The position numbers and the translations under genes were made by a program. Source: CAXBNB01 sp965267535 (GTDB taxonomy: Bacteria > Bacteroidota > Bacteroidia > Cytophagales > Cyclobacteriaceae). From it: a stretch of 64,000 nt of DNA. This document shows, one piece after another, positions 45,654-54,325 of the stretch (positions are counted from its first letter, which is position 1; the number at the start of each line of letters is the position of its first letter). The notes under the pieces are model-generated. The model saw only the letters and a program-made list of their open reading frames with translations, ran no database searches and was not told where the DNA came from. The stretch spans positions 1,426,001-1,490,000 of the forward strand of contig OZ254082.1 in the NCBI GenBank assembly GCA_965267535.1. Direction: 5' to 3'.

Positions 45654-45772
45654 GTGGAAGTATCTCAGGAGAATTGGGTAACCATTCTACAGACTGGTGA
45701 TTTTTTTATTACCACAAGGAATGGTTAACTTGAAGGTTGGTAAAAGAACAACTGTCAAACTAATGTGTTGGA

Positions 45773-46609
45773 ATGAACTATAAAAAACTGACTTTCATTC
45801 TGTGGATAAGCTTTGCTGCAGCTACAGAAACTTACGCGCAGGAACTTGTAATGTATAAGCAGGCGGACACCACCCAATTGATGATGGAGGTGTATCGTCC
45901 GGCTACAGACGATCAGGAGGGCTTGCCGGCCCTGGTTTTCTTTTTTGGAGGGGGATGGATCGGAGGAAGCCGGCAGCAGTTTTTACCACACGCCAGGTAT
46001 TATGCTGAAAAGGGAGTGGTGTGTTTTCTGGTGGACTACAGAGTTTCTTCGCGCCACAAAACCTCACCATTTGATGCTTTGAAAGATGCCAAATCAGCGA
46101 TCCGGTATATCAGGCGTCATGCAACCGATTGGGGTGTGGATCCGGATAAAATCATAGCTTCCGGAGGTTCCGCGGGAGGGCATCTGGCGGCAGCTACGGC
46201 CCTGATCGATGAGTATAATGACCCGAAGGATGACAAAACGATCAGTTGTATACCCAATGCTCTTGTGCTTTTTAATCCTGTAATAGACAATGGGCCGGGA
46301 GGGTATGGTTACGACCGAATAGGAGAGGCGTATAAAGCTTTTTCTCCGTTGCACAACCTTGATAAAGACACGCCACCCACTATTCTGTTTTTAGGGACGG
46401 CAGACAAGTTGATTCCAGTAGAGACGGCACAATACTATCAGAAAGTGATGCAAAAAACGGGAGCCAGGTGTGAACTGCGTTTGTACGATGGGGCTGGGCA
46501 CGGTTTTTTCAACTTTAAAAACAGAGAGTATTTCGAGCAGACAATATCAGAAACAGACGAGTTTTTACAATCATTGGGGTATCTCACCAAGGCTGTTAAA
46601 AACAGGTGA
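45773..46609 (+). CDS. Secreted alpha/beta hydrolase (esterase-like)
   Basis: A 278-residue exported esterase with a signal peptide (about 1-22, ending TYAQ). The oxyanion motif FFGGGW replaces HGGG, the nucleophile is Ser in SGGSAGG, and the acid and base are Asp in GTADKLIP and His in GAGHGF. It resembles BD-FAE/hormone-sensitive-lipase-type carbohydrate esterases. It precedes a GH9 gene by 58 nt, so removal of acyl groups from a polysaccharide is a reasonable guess. Confidence 0.8.
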   Translation: MNYKKLTFILWISFAAATETYAQELVMYKQADTTQLMMEVYRPATDDQEGLPALVFFFGGGWIGGSRQQFLPHARYYAEKGVVCFLVDYRVSSRHKTSPFDALKDAKSAIRYIRRHATDWGVDPDKIIASGGSAGGHLAAATALIDEYNDPKDDKTISCIPNALVLFNPVIDNGPGGYGYDRIGEAYKAFSPLHNLDKDTPPTILFLGTADKLIPVETAQYYQKVMQKTGARCELRLYDGAGHGFFNFKNREYFEQTISETDEFLQSLGYLTKAVKNR

Positions 46610-46667
46610 TCCAGTGTGTTTTTAGTGCTGCTGATAGAATGCTGATTTTTTACCGAAAGAGAAAACT

Positions 46668-48461
46668 ATGAGAAAAGTTGTACTACCCCTTCGGGTGCTG
46701 TTTATCACGGTGTGCACTCTGTTTGCCACAGAGGTTGTAGCGCAATCTGCTGTTGAATTTAGGGTCAATTTAAAAGGTTACCCGGTGAATATGCCCAAAA
46801 GGGCGGTGCTTTTAAGTAGAGAAGCTTTGACGCAACCGGTGGTGACGCTCAAGACTAAAGAGGAAAAAACCATAAGTACGTATAAATGCACGCCTGCTGA
46901 TGAGGTCTGGTTTCCTTTTGCCCAGAATTATGTTATCGATTTTTCTGATCTGAGAAAACCAGGCAGGTACTACATTGAATTAGCGGGCAGCATGTATAAA
47001 AGTCAAGAGTTTGAGATAGGAGCTTACCCTGCATGGCAGGAGGATGTTGTTGATTTTATCAAAACTCAGCGTTGTGGTTTTAACCCTTTTATAGCAAAGC
47101 ACTGTCATCAAAAAGATGGTTTAAGCTTTTTTGGAATCAGACGCGACTCTACCCGCATAGATGCTACCGGAGGTTGGCACGACGCTGGCGACCAGTTAAA
47201 ATACCTCATCACATCGAGTAATACCACAGCTAGGTTGCTTATGGCTTATCAAATGCGACCCGATGGTTTTCGGGATGTATCGGACAGTAGAGGTATGGAT
47301 GGTGCCAATGGTTTGCCCGATATACTGGATGAGGCCCGGTGGGGGCTCGAGTGGATATTGAAATTGCATCCTTCACCGTCGGAGTTGTATCATCAGGTAG
47401 CTGACGACAGGGACCATCGCGGTTTTAAGCTGCCTCATAAAGATAATGCAGACTATGGGTGGGGAGCTAATGATTTTCGACCGGTATACTTTGCTACCGG
47501 AAAGCCACAGGGGCTGTCTAAGTACAAGAGTAAGGCTACAGGTATAGCAAACCTTGCAGGTCGGTCAGCGGCTACCCTGGCTTTGGGGTACGATGTGTTC
47601 ATTCAGTATGATGCCTATGAAGCCTTTGCCCGGGAGTGTTTGAAAGCGGCTCGCGAGTTATATGCCATGGGAAAACAACAAGAAGGCTACCAGCAGGGCA
47701 ATAGTTTTAGTGCTCCTTATCGCTATGAAGAAAACACCTGGGCGGATGATATGGAATGGGCAGCAGCTTGTCTGTACAAGATTACCCGCGAGCAAAGTTT
47801 TCTTGAAGATGCCAGAACCTATGCCGGGATTATCGGAAGTTGGTCGTGGATGGAGCGCGATACAGCCAGCCACTACGAGATGTATCCTTTTGTAAACATG
47901 GGGCATTATGCTTTGTGGCAGGTGGGCGATACCAATGACCGGCAGCAAATGGCAGAGTACTACGAGCGTAATCTGAGCAACATCAAGCAGCGAGCTGATA
48001 TGAACCCTTATGGGGTGGGACATTTGTTTATATGGTGCTCAAACAACCTGGCTGCAGCTGTGGCTACTCAGGCCATGTTGTATGAAGAAATGACCGGGTC
48101 AGAAAAATACCGTTCGCTAATGCAGGATCATGTCAATTGGCTTTTAGGACTGAACCCCTGGAACTCAAGTATGATTACCGGGATTCCAGAAGGTGTGGAT
48201 AATCCACAAGATGTTCATATGCCATTTTGGAGGATAAACAAAAAAATGGTGAAGGGAAGTTTGGTGGATGGCCCACTGTGGTCAACCATACATGAAAATA
48301 TGCTTGGTATAGAAGCATCAGAGCCCGACGAGTATCAACACTTGCAACCCAGGCATGTAAAATACCTGGACGATTGGGCAGATTATAGTACAAATGAGCC
48401 CACTTTAGATGGCTCAGCTGAACTTCTTATGATTCTCACCCACTTGAGCAAATCGGAGTAG
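46668..48461 (+). CDS. Glycoside hydrolase family 9 (endoglucanase-like)
   Basis: A 597-residue secreted enzyme. Signal peptide about 1-25 (EVVAQ), an N-terminal CelD-type Ig domain (about 28-118) and a GH9 (alpha/alpha)6 barrel. GGWHDAGDQLKY carries the DAGD catalytic-base motif (172-175), and the acid is the Glu in TNEPTLDGSAEL near the C-terminus. It should cut beta-1,4 or mixed-linkage glucans. No CBM or T9SS C-terminal domain is seen and no SusC/D genes are near. Confidence 0.9.
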   Translation: MRKVVLPLRVLFITVCTLFATEVVAQSAVEFRVNLKGYPVNMPKRAVLLSREALTQPVVTLKTKEEKTISTYKCTPADEVWFPFAQNYVIDFSDLRKPGRYYIELAGSMYKSQEFEIGAYPAWQEDVVDFIKTQRCGFNPFIAKHCHQKDGLSFFGIRRDSTRIDATGGWHDAGDQLKYLITSSNTTARLLMAYQMRPDGFRDVSDSRGMDGANGLPDILDEARWGLEWILKLHPSPSELYHQVADDRDHRGFKLPHKDNADYGWGANDFRPVYFATGKPQGLSKYKSKATGIANLAGRSAATLALGYDVFIQYDAYEAFARECLKAARELYAMGKQQEGYQQGNSFSAPYRYEENTWADDMEWAAACLYKITREQSFLEDARTYAGIIGSWSWMERDTASHYEMYPFVNMGHYALWQVGDTNDRQQMAEYYERNLSNIKQRADMNPYGVGHLFIWCSNNLAAAVATQAMLYEEMTGSEKYRSLMQDHVNWLLGLNPWNSSMITGIPEGVDNPQDVHMPFWRINKKMVKGSLVDGPLWSTIHENMLGIEASEPDEYQHLQPRHVKYLDDWADYSTNEPTLDGSAELLMILTHLSKSE

Positions 48462-48494
48462 GCAGTTTAGTTGATAGCCTGATATTTTTCTTTA

Positions 48495-49256
48495 ATGAAC
48501 CCTACAGAATATATGAAGTACATGTTGATAGCTGTTGTGATGGTCATGGGGTTAGGTTGTAATCCTTTACGCCCACACAGCTACAGTTATACGTCCGAAA
48601 ACTTGAAAATACAGCAGATAAGTGATGCAGCTTTTGTGCATGTATCCTACCTCAATACCGATGATTTTGGAAAAGTAGCCTGTAATGGGCTGGTCTTTAT
48701 CGATGGCGATGAAGCCATCGTGTTCGATACACCCACCGATGAGATCGCATCGGTCGAGTTGATTCGCTGGATAGAAAATAAGAAAAACAAGCGGGTAAAG
48801 GCGGTTGTAGCCACACATTTTCACGCGGACTGCATAGGTGGTCTGCAGACGTTTCATAGCCGGGCAATAGACTCCTACGCACACAACCCTACTATAGCAA
48901 GGGCACAGGAAAACGCAGCAGTAGTGCCGCTCCATGGCTTTGATGAGCAACTGAATTTGATTATCGGAAAACAAACAGTACAAATTCTTTTTTCGGGGCA
49001 GGGGCATACCGCAGACAATGTGGTAGGTTATATTCCTGCCGAAAAAATCCTTTTTGGCGGATGCCTGATCAAATCACAGGGAGCTGGAAAAGGCTATTTG
49101 GGAGATGCCAATGCAGAAGAGTGGCCGATTACCGTAAGAAAGCTAAAGGAAAAAATGCCGGATATAAAGACCGTAGTGCCCGGGCATGGTGCGTATGGTG
49201 GTGTGGAACTACTGGATTATACCATCCGATTGTTTGAAAAGAAAATAGAGGAATAA
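48495..49256 (+). CDS. Subclass B1 metallo-beta-lactamase (CcrA-like), lipoprotein
   Basis: A 253-residue di-zinc enzyme. Ligands are complete: H108, H110 and D112 in THFHADC, H171 in GQGHTADN, C190 in LFGGC and H231 in VPGHG, with the substrate-binding Lys K193 (GGCLIKS). Cys at 113 and the C-terminal half closely recall CcrA/CfiA of Bacteroides. A lipobox (GLGC, C22) suggests membrane anchoring. The Asn found at the GN-L/I loop of CcrA and NDM appears as Tyr (GYLGDAN). Beta-lactam hydrolysis is likely but not certain. Follows GH9 by 33 nt. Confidence 0.85.
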   Translation: MNPTEYMKYMLIAVVMVMGLGCNPLRPHSYSYTSENLKIQQISDAAFVHVSYLNTDDFGKVACNGLVFIDGDEAIVFDTPTDEIASVELIRWIENKKNKRVKAVVATHFHADCIGGLQTFHSRAIDSYAHNPTIARAQENAAVVPLHGFDEQLNLIIGKQTVQILFSGQGHTADNVVGYIPAEKILFGGCLIKSQGAGKGYLGDANAEEWPITVRKLKEKMPDIKTVVPGHGAYGGVELLDYTIRLFEKKIEE

Positions 49257-49431
49257 AGCCTTTGAGGTTTTTTAGGCAAGGAGGCTTGCTTGGTGAAAAT
49301 AAACGCCGTAAAATACCCACTGCTACGGAGGACACAATTACCCACGCTCCACGATCAATAAGTAGTGGGTAAAACATTCTTTTTGTAAGAAAAGCACCGC
49401 CATGCTCAGTATATTCGATACTAAAACACCT

Positions 49432-50061
49432 ATGAAAAAATATAGCGTATTGATGGTAGACGACCACCAGATTTTGCTGGAAGGTACACGGGCTATGATT
49501 AACCATTCGTCCGGCGATTTTCATGTAAAGGACGTAGCAATGAGTGCAGAGGAGGCCAGTACGCTTCTCAAGGCTCACGACTATGATGTCTTGATTACTG
49601 ACTACAAAATGCCCGGGATGTCAGGCATGGAGCTGATTCAGCTGGCGCGGGCAGTATCGCCCGATATTAAGGTGATCGTGCTGAGTATGCATGACGAGCC
49701 GGCAGTGATCAAAGAGTTGCTGGGCATGGGAGTAGAGGGGTTTGTGTTGAAAAGTGACACACACGAAAGTATTTACGATGCGTTGAACAAGGTAGTGCAG
49801 GGGAGTCAGTACCTCAGTCAGGGTATATCGCATTTTTTGATTTACCACTCCGACACAGATTCATCTACCCATACGCTATCGCCCCGCGAAGTGGAAATCA
49901 CAAAGCTGATTGCCCGGGAGTTCAATACCCGACAAATTGCAGAAATACTGCACATAAGCGAGCGAACTGTAGAGACACACCGAAAAAATATTCTTAAAAA
50001 AACGAAAGTTTCGGGGCTGGTCGGACTGATCAAATACGCCTACCAGCACGACCTTATTTAG
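49432..50061 (+). CDS. NarL/LuxR-family response regulator
   Basis: A 209-residue regulator: receiver domain with DDHQ, phosphoacceptor Asp in LITDYKMPGMSG and Lys in LKSD, then a LuxR-type HTH (LSPREVEITKLIAREFNTRQIAEILHISERTVETHRKN). Start taken at MKKYSVLMVDDHQ; ATG at 49402 would add ten residues. Convergent with, and 21 bp from, the sensor kinase stop, its probable partner. Confidence 0.9.
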   Translation: MKKYSVLMVDDHQILLEGTRAMINHSSGDFHVKDVAMSAEEASTLLKAHDYDVLITDYKMPGMSGMELIQLARAVSPDIKVIVLSMHDEPAVIKELLGMGVEGFVLKSDTHESIYDALNKVVQGSQYLSQGISHFLIYHSDTDSSTHTLSPREVEITKLIAREFNTRQIAEILHISERTVETHRKNILKKTKVSGLVGLIKYAYQHDLI

Positions 50062-50082
50062 CCGGTAGTCGTCCATTTTCTT

Positions 50083-52203
50083 TTACGCAGGTATGCGCTG
50101 CAGGTGTAGTTTTTCTGCCGGTATACTGATCAGCACCGATGTACCTTTCCTGCCGACCAGCGTATCTATCTCTATCGATGCGTGGATCAGGTTTAGACGT
50201 GTGCTGATGTTTCTCCATCCATTGCCACTTTTGCTGTTTTTGAACAAATCAAGGTTGTAGCCCGCTCCATCGTCTTCTATAGTTAGTACCAGCTCATCTT
50301 CGTGGTTGGTTAGCCCTATGTAGATATGAGTGGCGTTGCTGTGCTTCATAGTGTTGGATAAAAACTCCTGAATGATCCTGTAGAGCGATACCTCAACCAC
50401 TTCGTTTAGGCGTTTTTCCAGATCATATACTGAAAGGTGTACTTCTACCTGCCCGGTATTGTTTATGCGATGAATCAGTTCCTCCACCGCAGCTACCAGG
50501 CCGGCTTTCATCAGGGTTTGCGGCATCAGATTAAAGGCAATATTGCGAATTTCTGTGTGAACGTCCTTAAGCAATCCGGTGGAGTTTTGGTAGAGCTCGT
50601 CCCGCTTGTTGAGGTCGCCATTTAGGTCGTTCATCGATTGAATGTTGAGTTGAAGAGCGGCTATCAGCTGTCCCATGCCGTCGTGCAGGTCGGTAGCAAA
50701 ACGCTTCCTTTCCCGTTCCTGTGAGTCTATTACGGCTTGCATCTGATGTTCACGCATCCTTATTTTTTGTTCGTGCAATACGGCGAGGTGTTGCTGTCTG
50801 GCACGATAGCGCCAAAAGTAAAATACTACAGCCATCAATACGATAAAGATGACGAGCCCTGCTATCAGCAGACCGTTTCTTTGCAGAGAAGCTTCCTTGA
50901 GTTCATTATCTTTGTTTAGCAATACAATTTCCCGCTCTTTTTCTGTGGTTTTGTATTGGGTTTCCAGTTCGGCTATTTCCTTCGATTTTTGCACCTGATA
51001 CATAGAATCTTTTACCGTATAGTATTCATTGCGCAAGTGCAGTGCCTTTTCAAAATCCTTACCGGCAAGAGCCAGCTCATACCTCACATTGGTCACTTCT
51101 GCTATCAGGTTTTTGGAGTTTACGGCTTTAGCTACCTGCATGGCAGAGTCCAGGTATGCATCGGCCAGCAGGGGTTTGTTTTGTCTGCCGTATGCCGTGC
51201 CTATGTGTATGTAGTTTAGCGTGAGATTTGATCTGTCGGAGAGTTGCCGCGCTATGCGTATGCCTTCCCGGGCGTGTGTTAGTGTTTTGTCATACTCCTG
51301 CACCACATTCGATACCGCCGCTGCATTGGTTTCGCAAAGCAATACTCCCGTTTGGTGGTTTTCTTTTCGGTAAAAAAAAGCAGCACTGTCCAGGTAGGAG
51401 CGTGCTGTTTTGAGCTTGTTTTGCCCAAACATAACCCCACCGATGTTGATGTACATGTTGCCTACTTCTACCGGGTCGTTCAGCTCTTTTTTCTTTTGGG
51501 TAGCTTTTTCGTAAAAGCGCATTGCATTGGCCAGATCGCCATTTTCCATGTAGGCTATGCCCAGATTGTTGTAGGTATTGCCGGAGTAACGCAGGTGAGT
51601 AGTGGCCAGTAGCTGCGTAGGCCGAAAAGCTTCGGCTATTTCTGCCGACCTGTACAAGTGTACTATGGCAGAGTCGAATTGGCCCATGAGCTGGTAGCAT
51701 CTGCCCAGGTTGGAGTAGGCGGCTATCAGGCCCAGAGAATCACCGGCTGCCGAAAAGGAGGCAATGGCGGTTCTGCTGCTGGTTTTGAATTTTTCATATT
51801 CTCCGGTTTTTCCATAAAGTACTCCCAAATCCAGTGTGAGTTGGGCGTGGTGTCTGTCGTAACCTGCCGCATCAAAACCCTGAATTGCCTGCAGGTATTG
51901 GGTTATGGCTTTTTCCTTCTGGCCGGCAGCCTCCAGTAGGTTAGCCTCAAGAGCCACATTCATGGTTTGCTTGAGCGCATTTGGTGCTTCTGTTTTTTTT
52001 ATTTCTTGGGCTAACTCGCGCGTTTGGGTAGAGTCCACAAAGGCGTATTCTCTGGCTACTAGCCAGAGGAGGTTTATTTTTTTTTCAGCCGGTAGTTTGT
52101 TTAAGGCTTGTTTCAGGGAGTCTGTGTAGTGTATATCCTGAGCCATACTGCTCATAGCAGCACTTAGCAGCCAGATGGTTATGGTGTATTTCAAGGTTTT
52201 CAA
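50083..52203 (-). CDS. TPR sensor histidine kinase (HisKA_3)
   Basis: A 706-residue sensor: signal sequence (about 1-21), a series of TPR repeats over about 60-400 (periplasmic), one membrane helix (LLIAGLVIFIVLMAVVFYFW), a coiled coil, a HisKA_3 dimerisation domain with phospho-His in RFATDLHDGMGQ, and a HATPase (LTIEDDGAGYN). This is the usual partner of NarL-type regulators, here encoded by the convergent gene. Confidence 0.9.
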   Translation of the reverse strand: MKTLKYTITIWLLSAAMSSMAQDIHYTDSLKQALNKLPAEKKINLLWLVAREYAFVDSTQTRELAQEIKKTEAPNALKQTMNVALEANLLEAAGQKEKAITQYLQAIQGFDAAGYDRHHAQLTLDLGVLYGKTGEYEKFKTSSRTAIASFSAAGDSLGLIAAYSNLGRCYQLMGQFDSAIVHLYRSAEIAEAFRPTQLLATTHLRYSGNTYNNLGIAYMENGDLANAMRFYEKATQKKKELNDPVEVGNMYINIGGVMFGQNKLKTARSYLDSAAFFYRKENHQTGVLLCETNAAAVSNVVQEYDKTLTHAREGIRIARQLSDRSNLTLNYIHIGTAYGRQNKPLLADAYLDSAMQVAKAVNSKNLIAEVTNVRYELALAGKDFEKALHLRNEYYTVKDSMYQVQKSKEIAELETQYKTTEKEREIVLLNKDNELKEASLQRNGLLIAGLVIFIVLMAVVFYFWRYRARQQHLAVLHEQKIRMREHQMQAVIDSQERERKRFATDLHDGMGQLIAALQLNIQSMNDLNGDLNKRDELYQNSTGLLKDVHTEIRNIAFNLMPQTLMKAGLVAAVEELIHRINNTGQVEVHLSVYDLEKRLNEVVEVSLYRIIQEFLSNTMKHSNATHIYIGLTNHEDELVLTIEDDGAGYNLDLFKNSKSGNGWRNISTRLNLIHASIEIDTLVGRKGTSVLISIPAEKLHLQRIPA

Positions 52204-52259
52204 AATATGATGCGATTGTGGTGAATAATGGTACCTAAACTACCTAACACTCGGTAGTC

Positions 52260-52267
52260 CAAATCTA
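52260..52267 (-). promoter_or_regulatory. -7 box of the TPR kinase gene
   Basis: TAGATTTG on the minus strand is an exact TAnnTTTG box, 57 nt before the kinase start. It lies inside an inverted repeat GGTAG...CTACC (52253-52269), a possible operator. No -33 TTG at the right spacing. Confidence 0.4.
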
Positions 52268-52304
52268 CCTGAATTCGCTGATTAAAAACGGAGTATGAGC
52301 CGGG

Positions 52305-52312
52305 TAATTTTG
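52305..52312 (+). promoter_or_regulatory. -7 box of the 52.3-55.5 kb surface cluster
   Basis: TAATTTTG is an exact TAnnTTTG box 17 nt before the ATG at 52330. No -33 TTG at the expected distance was found. Confidence 0.4.
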
Positions 52313-52329
52313 TTTCAAATTTTTATTCT

Positions 52330-53067
52330 ATGAAAAAGATTACGCTTGTTATAGCCTTGTTTTTGGGTATTGGGGTTGCCAAAGCCCAGTTGTCCGAATA
52401 TCCGCTCGATGGAGACAAAACCATGCGTTTTGCCTTGTTTTACGGTAGTTTAACCAATCAATGGTCGGGTAAGATCGAAAACGAATCGTTCAGTACTGTA
52501 GTTTTTGATTTTAGCAACAGCCGATCCACATTCGGATCATTTAAGTTTCAGAGTAGTCACCGCTACAAGATTCTCGGAGATGTAATATCTATTTTGTATT
52601 CCGGCAATGGTATTGGAGAAAAACCCGACCCGGGTACGCCGAACCTTACGAGTGTTTTTGGTTGGCACAATTACGCCGTATCTGCTCTTTCTACTCCTTA
52701 TTTTCAGCTTTCTGTAGGCGGTCACATTGGCGACTATTTCTATGGTATAGAGGGACTACACAATAGCAGAAGGTCGGATAAAAATACCAGTGGTACCACC
52801 TACTACTATGGAGGGTATGGCCCTGTAGCCATGATGGATATAGCCGTGGGCAAAACCGGAGTGTGGTTGCACTACGAGGGAGCTTATGCATTTACGTTTG
52901 GAGAGTATCCTCGATTAAATACACCCGATCAGCGACCGCACATTCTCAATCAAACTTTTGAGGTGAGGTGGCGGCAGGTTTTTTTCAATGTGGAGATGGT
53001 TTATGGGTTGAATAACTACGGCAACCGCATACAGCGTCAGCAATTTGGTATTGGGGTTTCAATTTAA
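52330..53067 (+). CDS. Exported membrane-strand protein, unknown function
   Basis: A 245-residue protein with a clear signal peptide (about 1-19, GVAKAQ) and many aromatic amphipathic strands ending in FNVEMVYGLNNYGNRIQRQQFGIGVSI, consistent with a small outer-membrane barrel. No family is recognised. First of four co-directional genes (gaps 8, -1 and 6 nt), so an operon. Confidence 0.6.
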   Translation: MKKITLVIALFLGIGVAKAQLSEYPLDGDKTMRFALFYGSLTNQWSGKIENESFSTVVFDFSNSRSTFGSFKFQSSHRYKILGDVISILYSGNGIGEKPDPGTPNLTSVFGWHNYAVSALSTPYFQLSVGGHIGDYFYGIEGLHNSRRSDKNTSGTTYYYGGYGPVAMMDIAVGKTGVWLHYEGAYAFTFGEYPRLNTPDQRPHILNQTFEVRWRQVFFNVEMVYGLNNYGNRIQRQQFGIGVSI

Positions 53068-53075
53068 TCTGAGCT

Positions 53076-53777
53076 ATGAAAGCATTAATAGTAGTACTGG
53101 CAATATGTTGCCTTTGTGGCTGTGTGAAAGAAAAAGATATGACACCAGCTTGTAGAAAGTGGACTGTAGAAATCAACAACCCAGAGGCTACAGTGGTGGT
53201 AGAAAACGGACGTTTGGTGGTAGATATACCCCATCCTAAAACCTTCAAAGATGTGCGTTTGGTACAGCAGCAAAAGGGAGGAGAAAACTATGCAGAAGTA
53301 GGGGCCTGGCTGAAGGGTACAATACAGGCCGCATCGCAAAACGATAAACCTGCTGTAGCCGAGATGCGGCTGTCTTTTGGATATCAGCACGCCAATGGAG
53401 CAGCATTTATTGGCAAGTCAGTGTCGTCGGGGGGAGCCTATAAAGGATATGTCAATGACAAGGTGAAGTGGCATTCTTCCATAGGTCAGTTTACTTTTTT
53501 TGCTACAGGCACATCTGCGTTTTTTGAGCCCAACCACCAATTTCAGCCTGTAGAAACACCGCTGGTGTCGGCTGCAGAGAAAAATTTGTACCTCGATTTT
53601 GGTGTAGACCCTGGCATAGCCCATAGAAACCCCATCGCATCGCTACATGCCGAGGTGGATTTGGTGCAGTTTGGCGACTACACGTCCCGTTCGGTCATTT
53701 TTACACAGGGTCAAAATCAAAAATACCTTGGGTTTGAGATTGACCTTTTTGAATGTAACTCTTTAAAAAACGAATAA
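53076..53777 (+). CDS. Putative lipoprotein, unknown function
   Basis: A 233-residue protein with a lipoprotein signal peptide (CCLCGCVKEK; the last Cys, near 16, is the likely lipidation site). The rest is beta-rich with no recognised domain. It ends on the ATG of the next gene (1-nt overlap), so the two are translationally coupled. Confidence 0.55.
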   Translation: MKALIVVLAICCLCGCVKEKDMTPACRKWTVEINNPEATVVVENGRLVVDIPHPKTFKDVRLVQQQKGGENYAEVGAWLKGTIQAASQNDKPAVAEMRLSFGYQHANGAAFIGKSVSSGGAYKGYVNDKVKWHSSIGQFTFFATGTSAFFEPNHQFQPVETPLVSAAEKNLYLDFGVDPGIAHRNPIASLHAEVDLVQFGDYTSRSVIFTQGQNQKYLGFEIDLFECNSLKNE

Positions 53778-54319
53778 TGAAAATAATAGCTAAGAAAAAC
53801 AGGTTAGTGTGGGGCATGTTGGTGTGCATAGGTCTTTTTTCATGCGAAAAAGAACCCGAGCCTCAGGACCCCTGTGGTGACAATGATTGGGCCAGAGTAG
53901 AGAAAAACGGCAAAGAGGTTTGTCTGGGGCAGGTAGCTGTCGATTATTTCCATCCCAATACCAGCAGTGCTGTAGTCATCATGACTGCCGGCAATGAAGT
54001 GGTTGGCGATAAAGAACTCAATCTGGAATTTTCCATACCGGTAGAGGGTGTGGAGTTGAATACAGCTTATCCGGTGAAAACGGGTAAGATACACGGGGCA
54101 GATCCCGTTACTGAGGGGAGTATTACTTTTTTGGTTTTTGACCCTCCGTCACTGGGCAAAGCCGGGTGCTTTGCCGGTAGATTTCAGCTCAGGTCTGCTT
54201 CAGATCCCGCAGCACCTACATTTGTGTATACCAACGGCAGGTTTGTTTTTTCCAAAGGCACTGTCTATCAGTCGCATCAAGGTAACGCAGACACTAACGG
54301 ATGTAACCCTTTTAAATGA
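53777..54319 (+). CDS. Putative lipoprotein, unknown function
   Basis: A 180-residue protein with a lipobox GLFSC (Cys about 23) and five or so further Cys residues in the mature part (DPCGDN, EVCLG, AGCFAG, NGCNPF), which may form disulfides. No family is recognised. Third gene of the cluster. Confidence 0.55.
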   Translation: MKIIAKKNRLVWGMLVCIGLFSCEKEPEPQDPCGDNDWARVEKNGKEVCLGQVAVDYFHPNTSSAVVIMTAGNEVVGDKELNLEFSIPVEGVELNTAYPVKTGKIHGADPVTEGSITFLVFDPPSLGKAGCFAGRFQLRSASDPAAPTFVYTNGRFVFSKGTVYQSHQGNADTNGCNPFK

Positions 54320-54325
54320 TAAACG

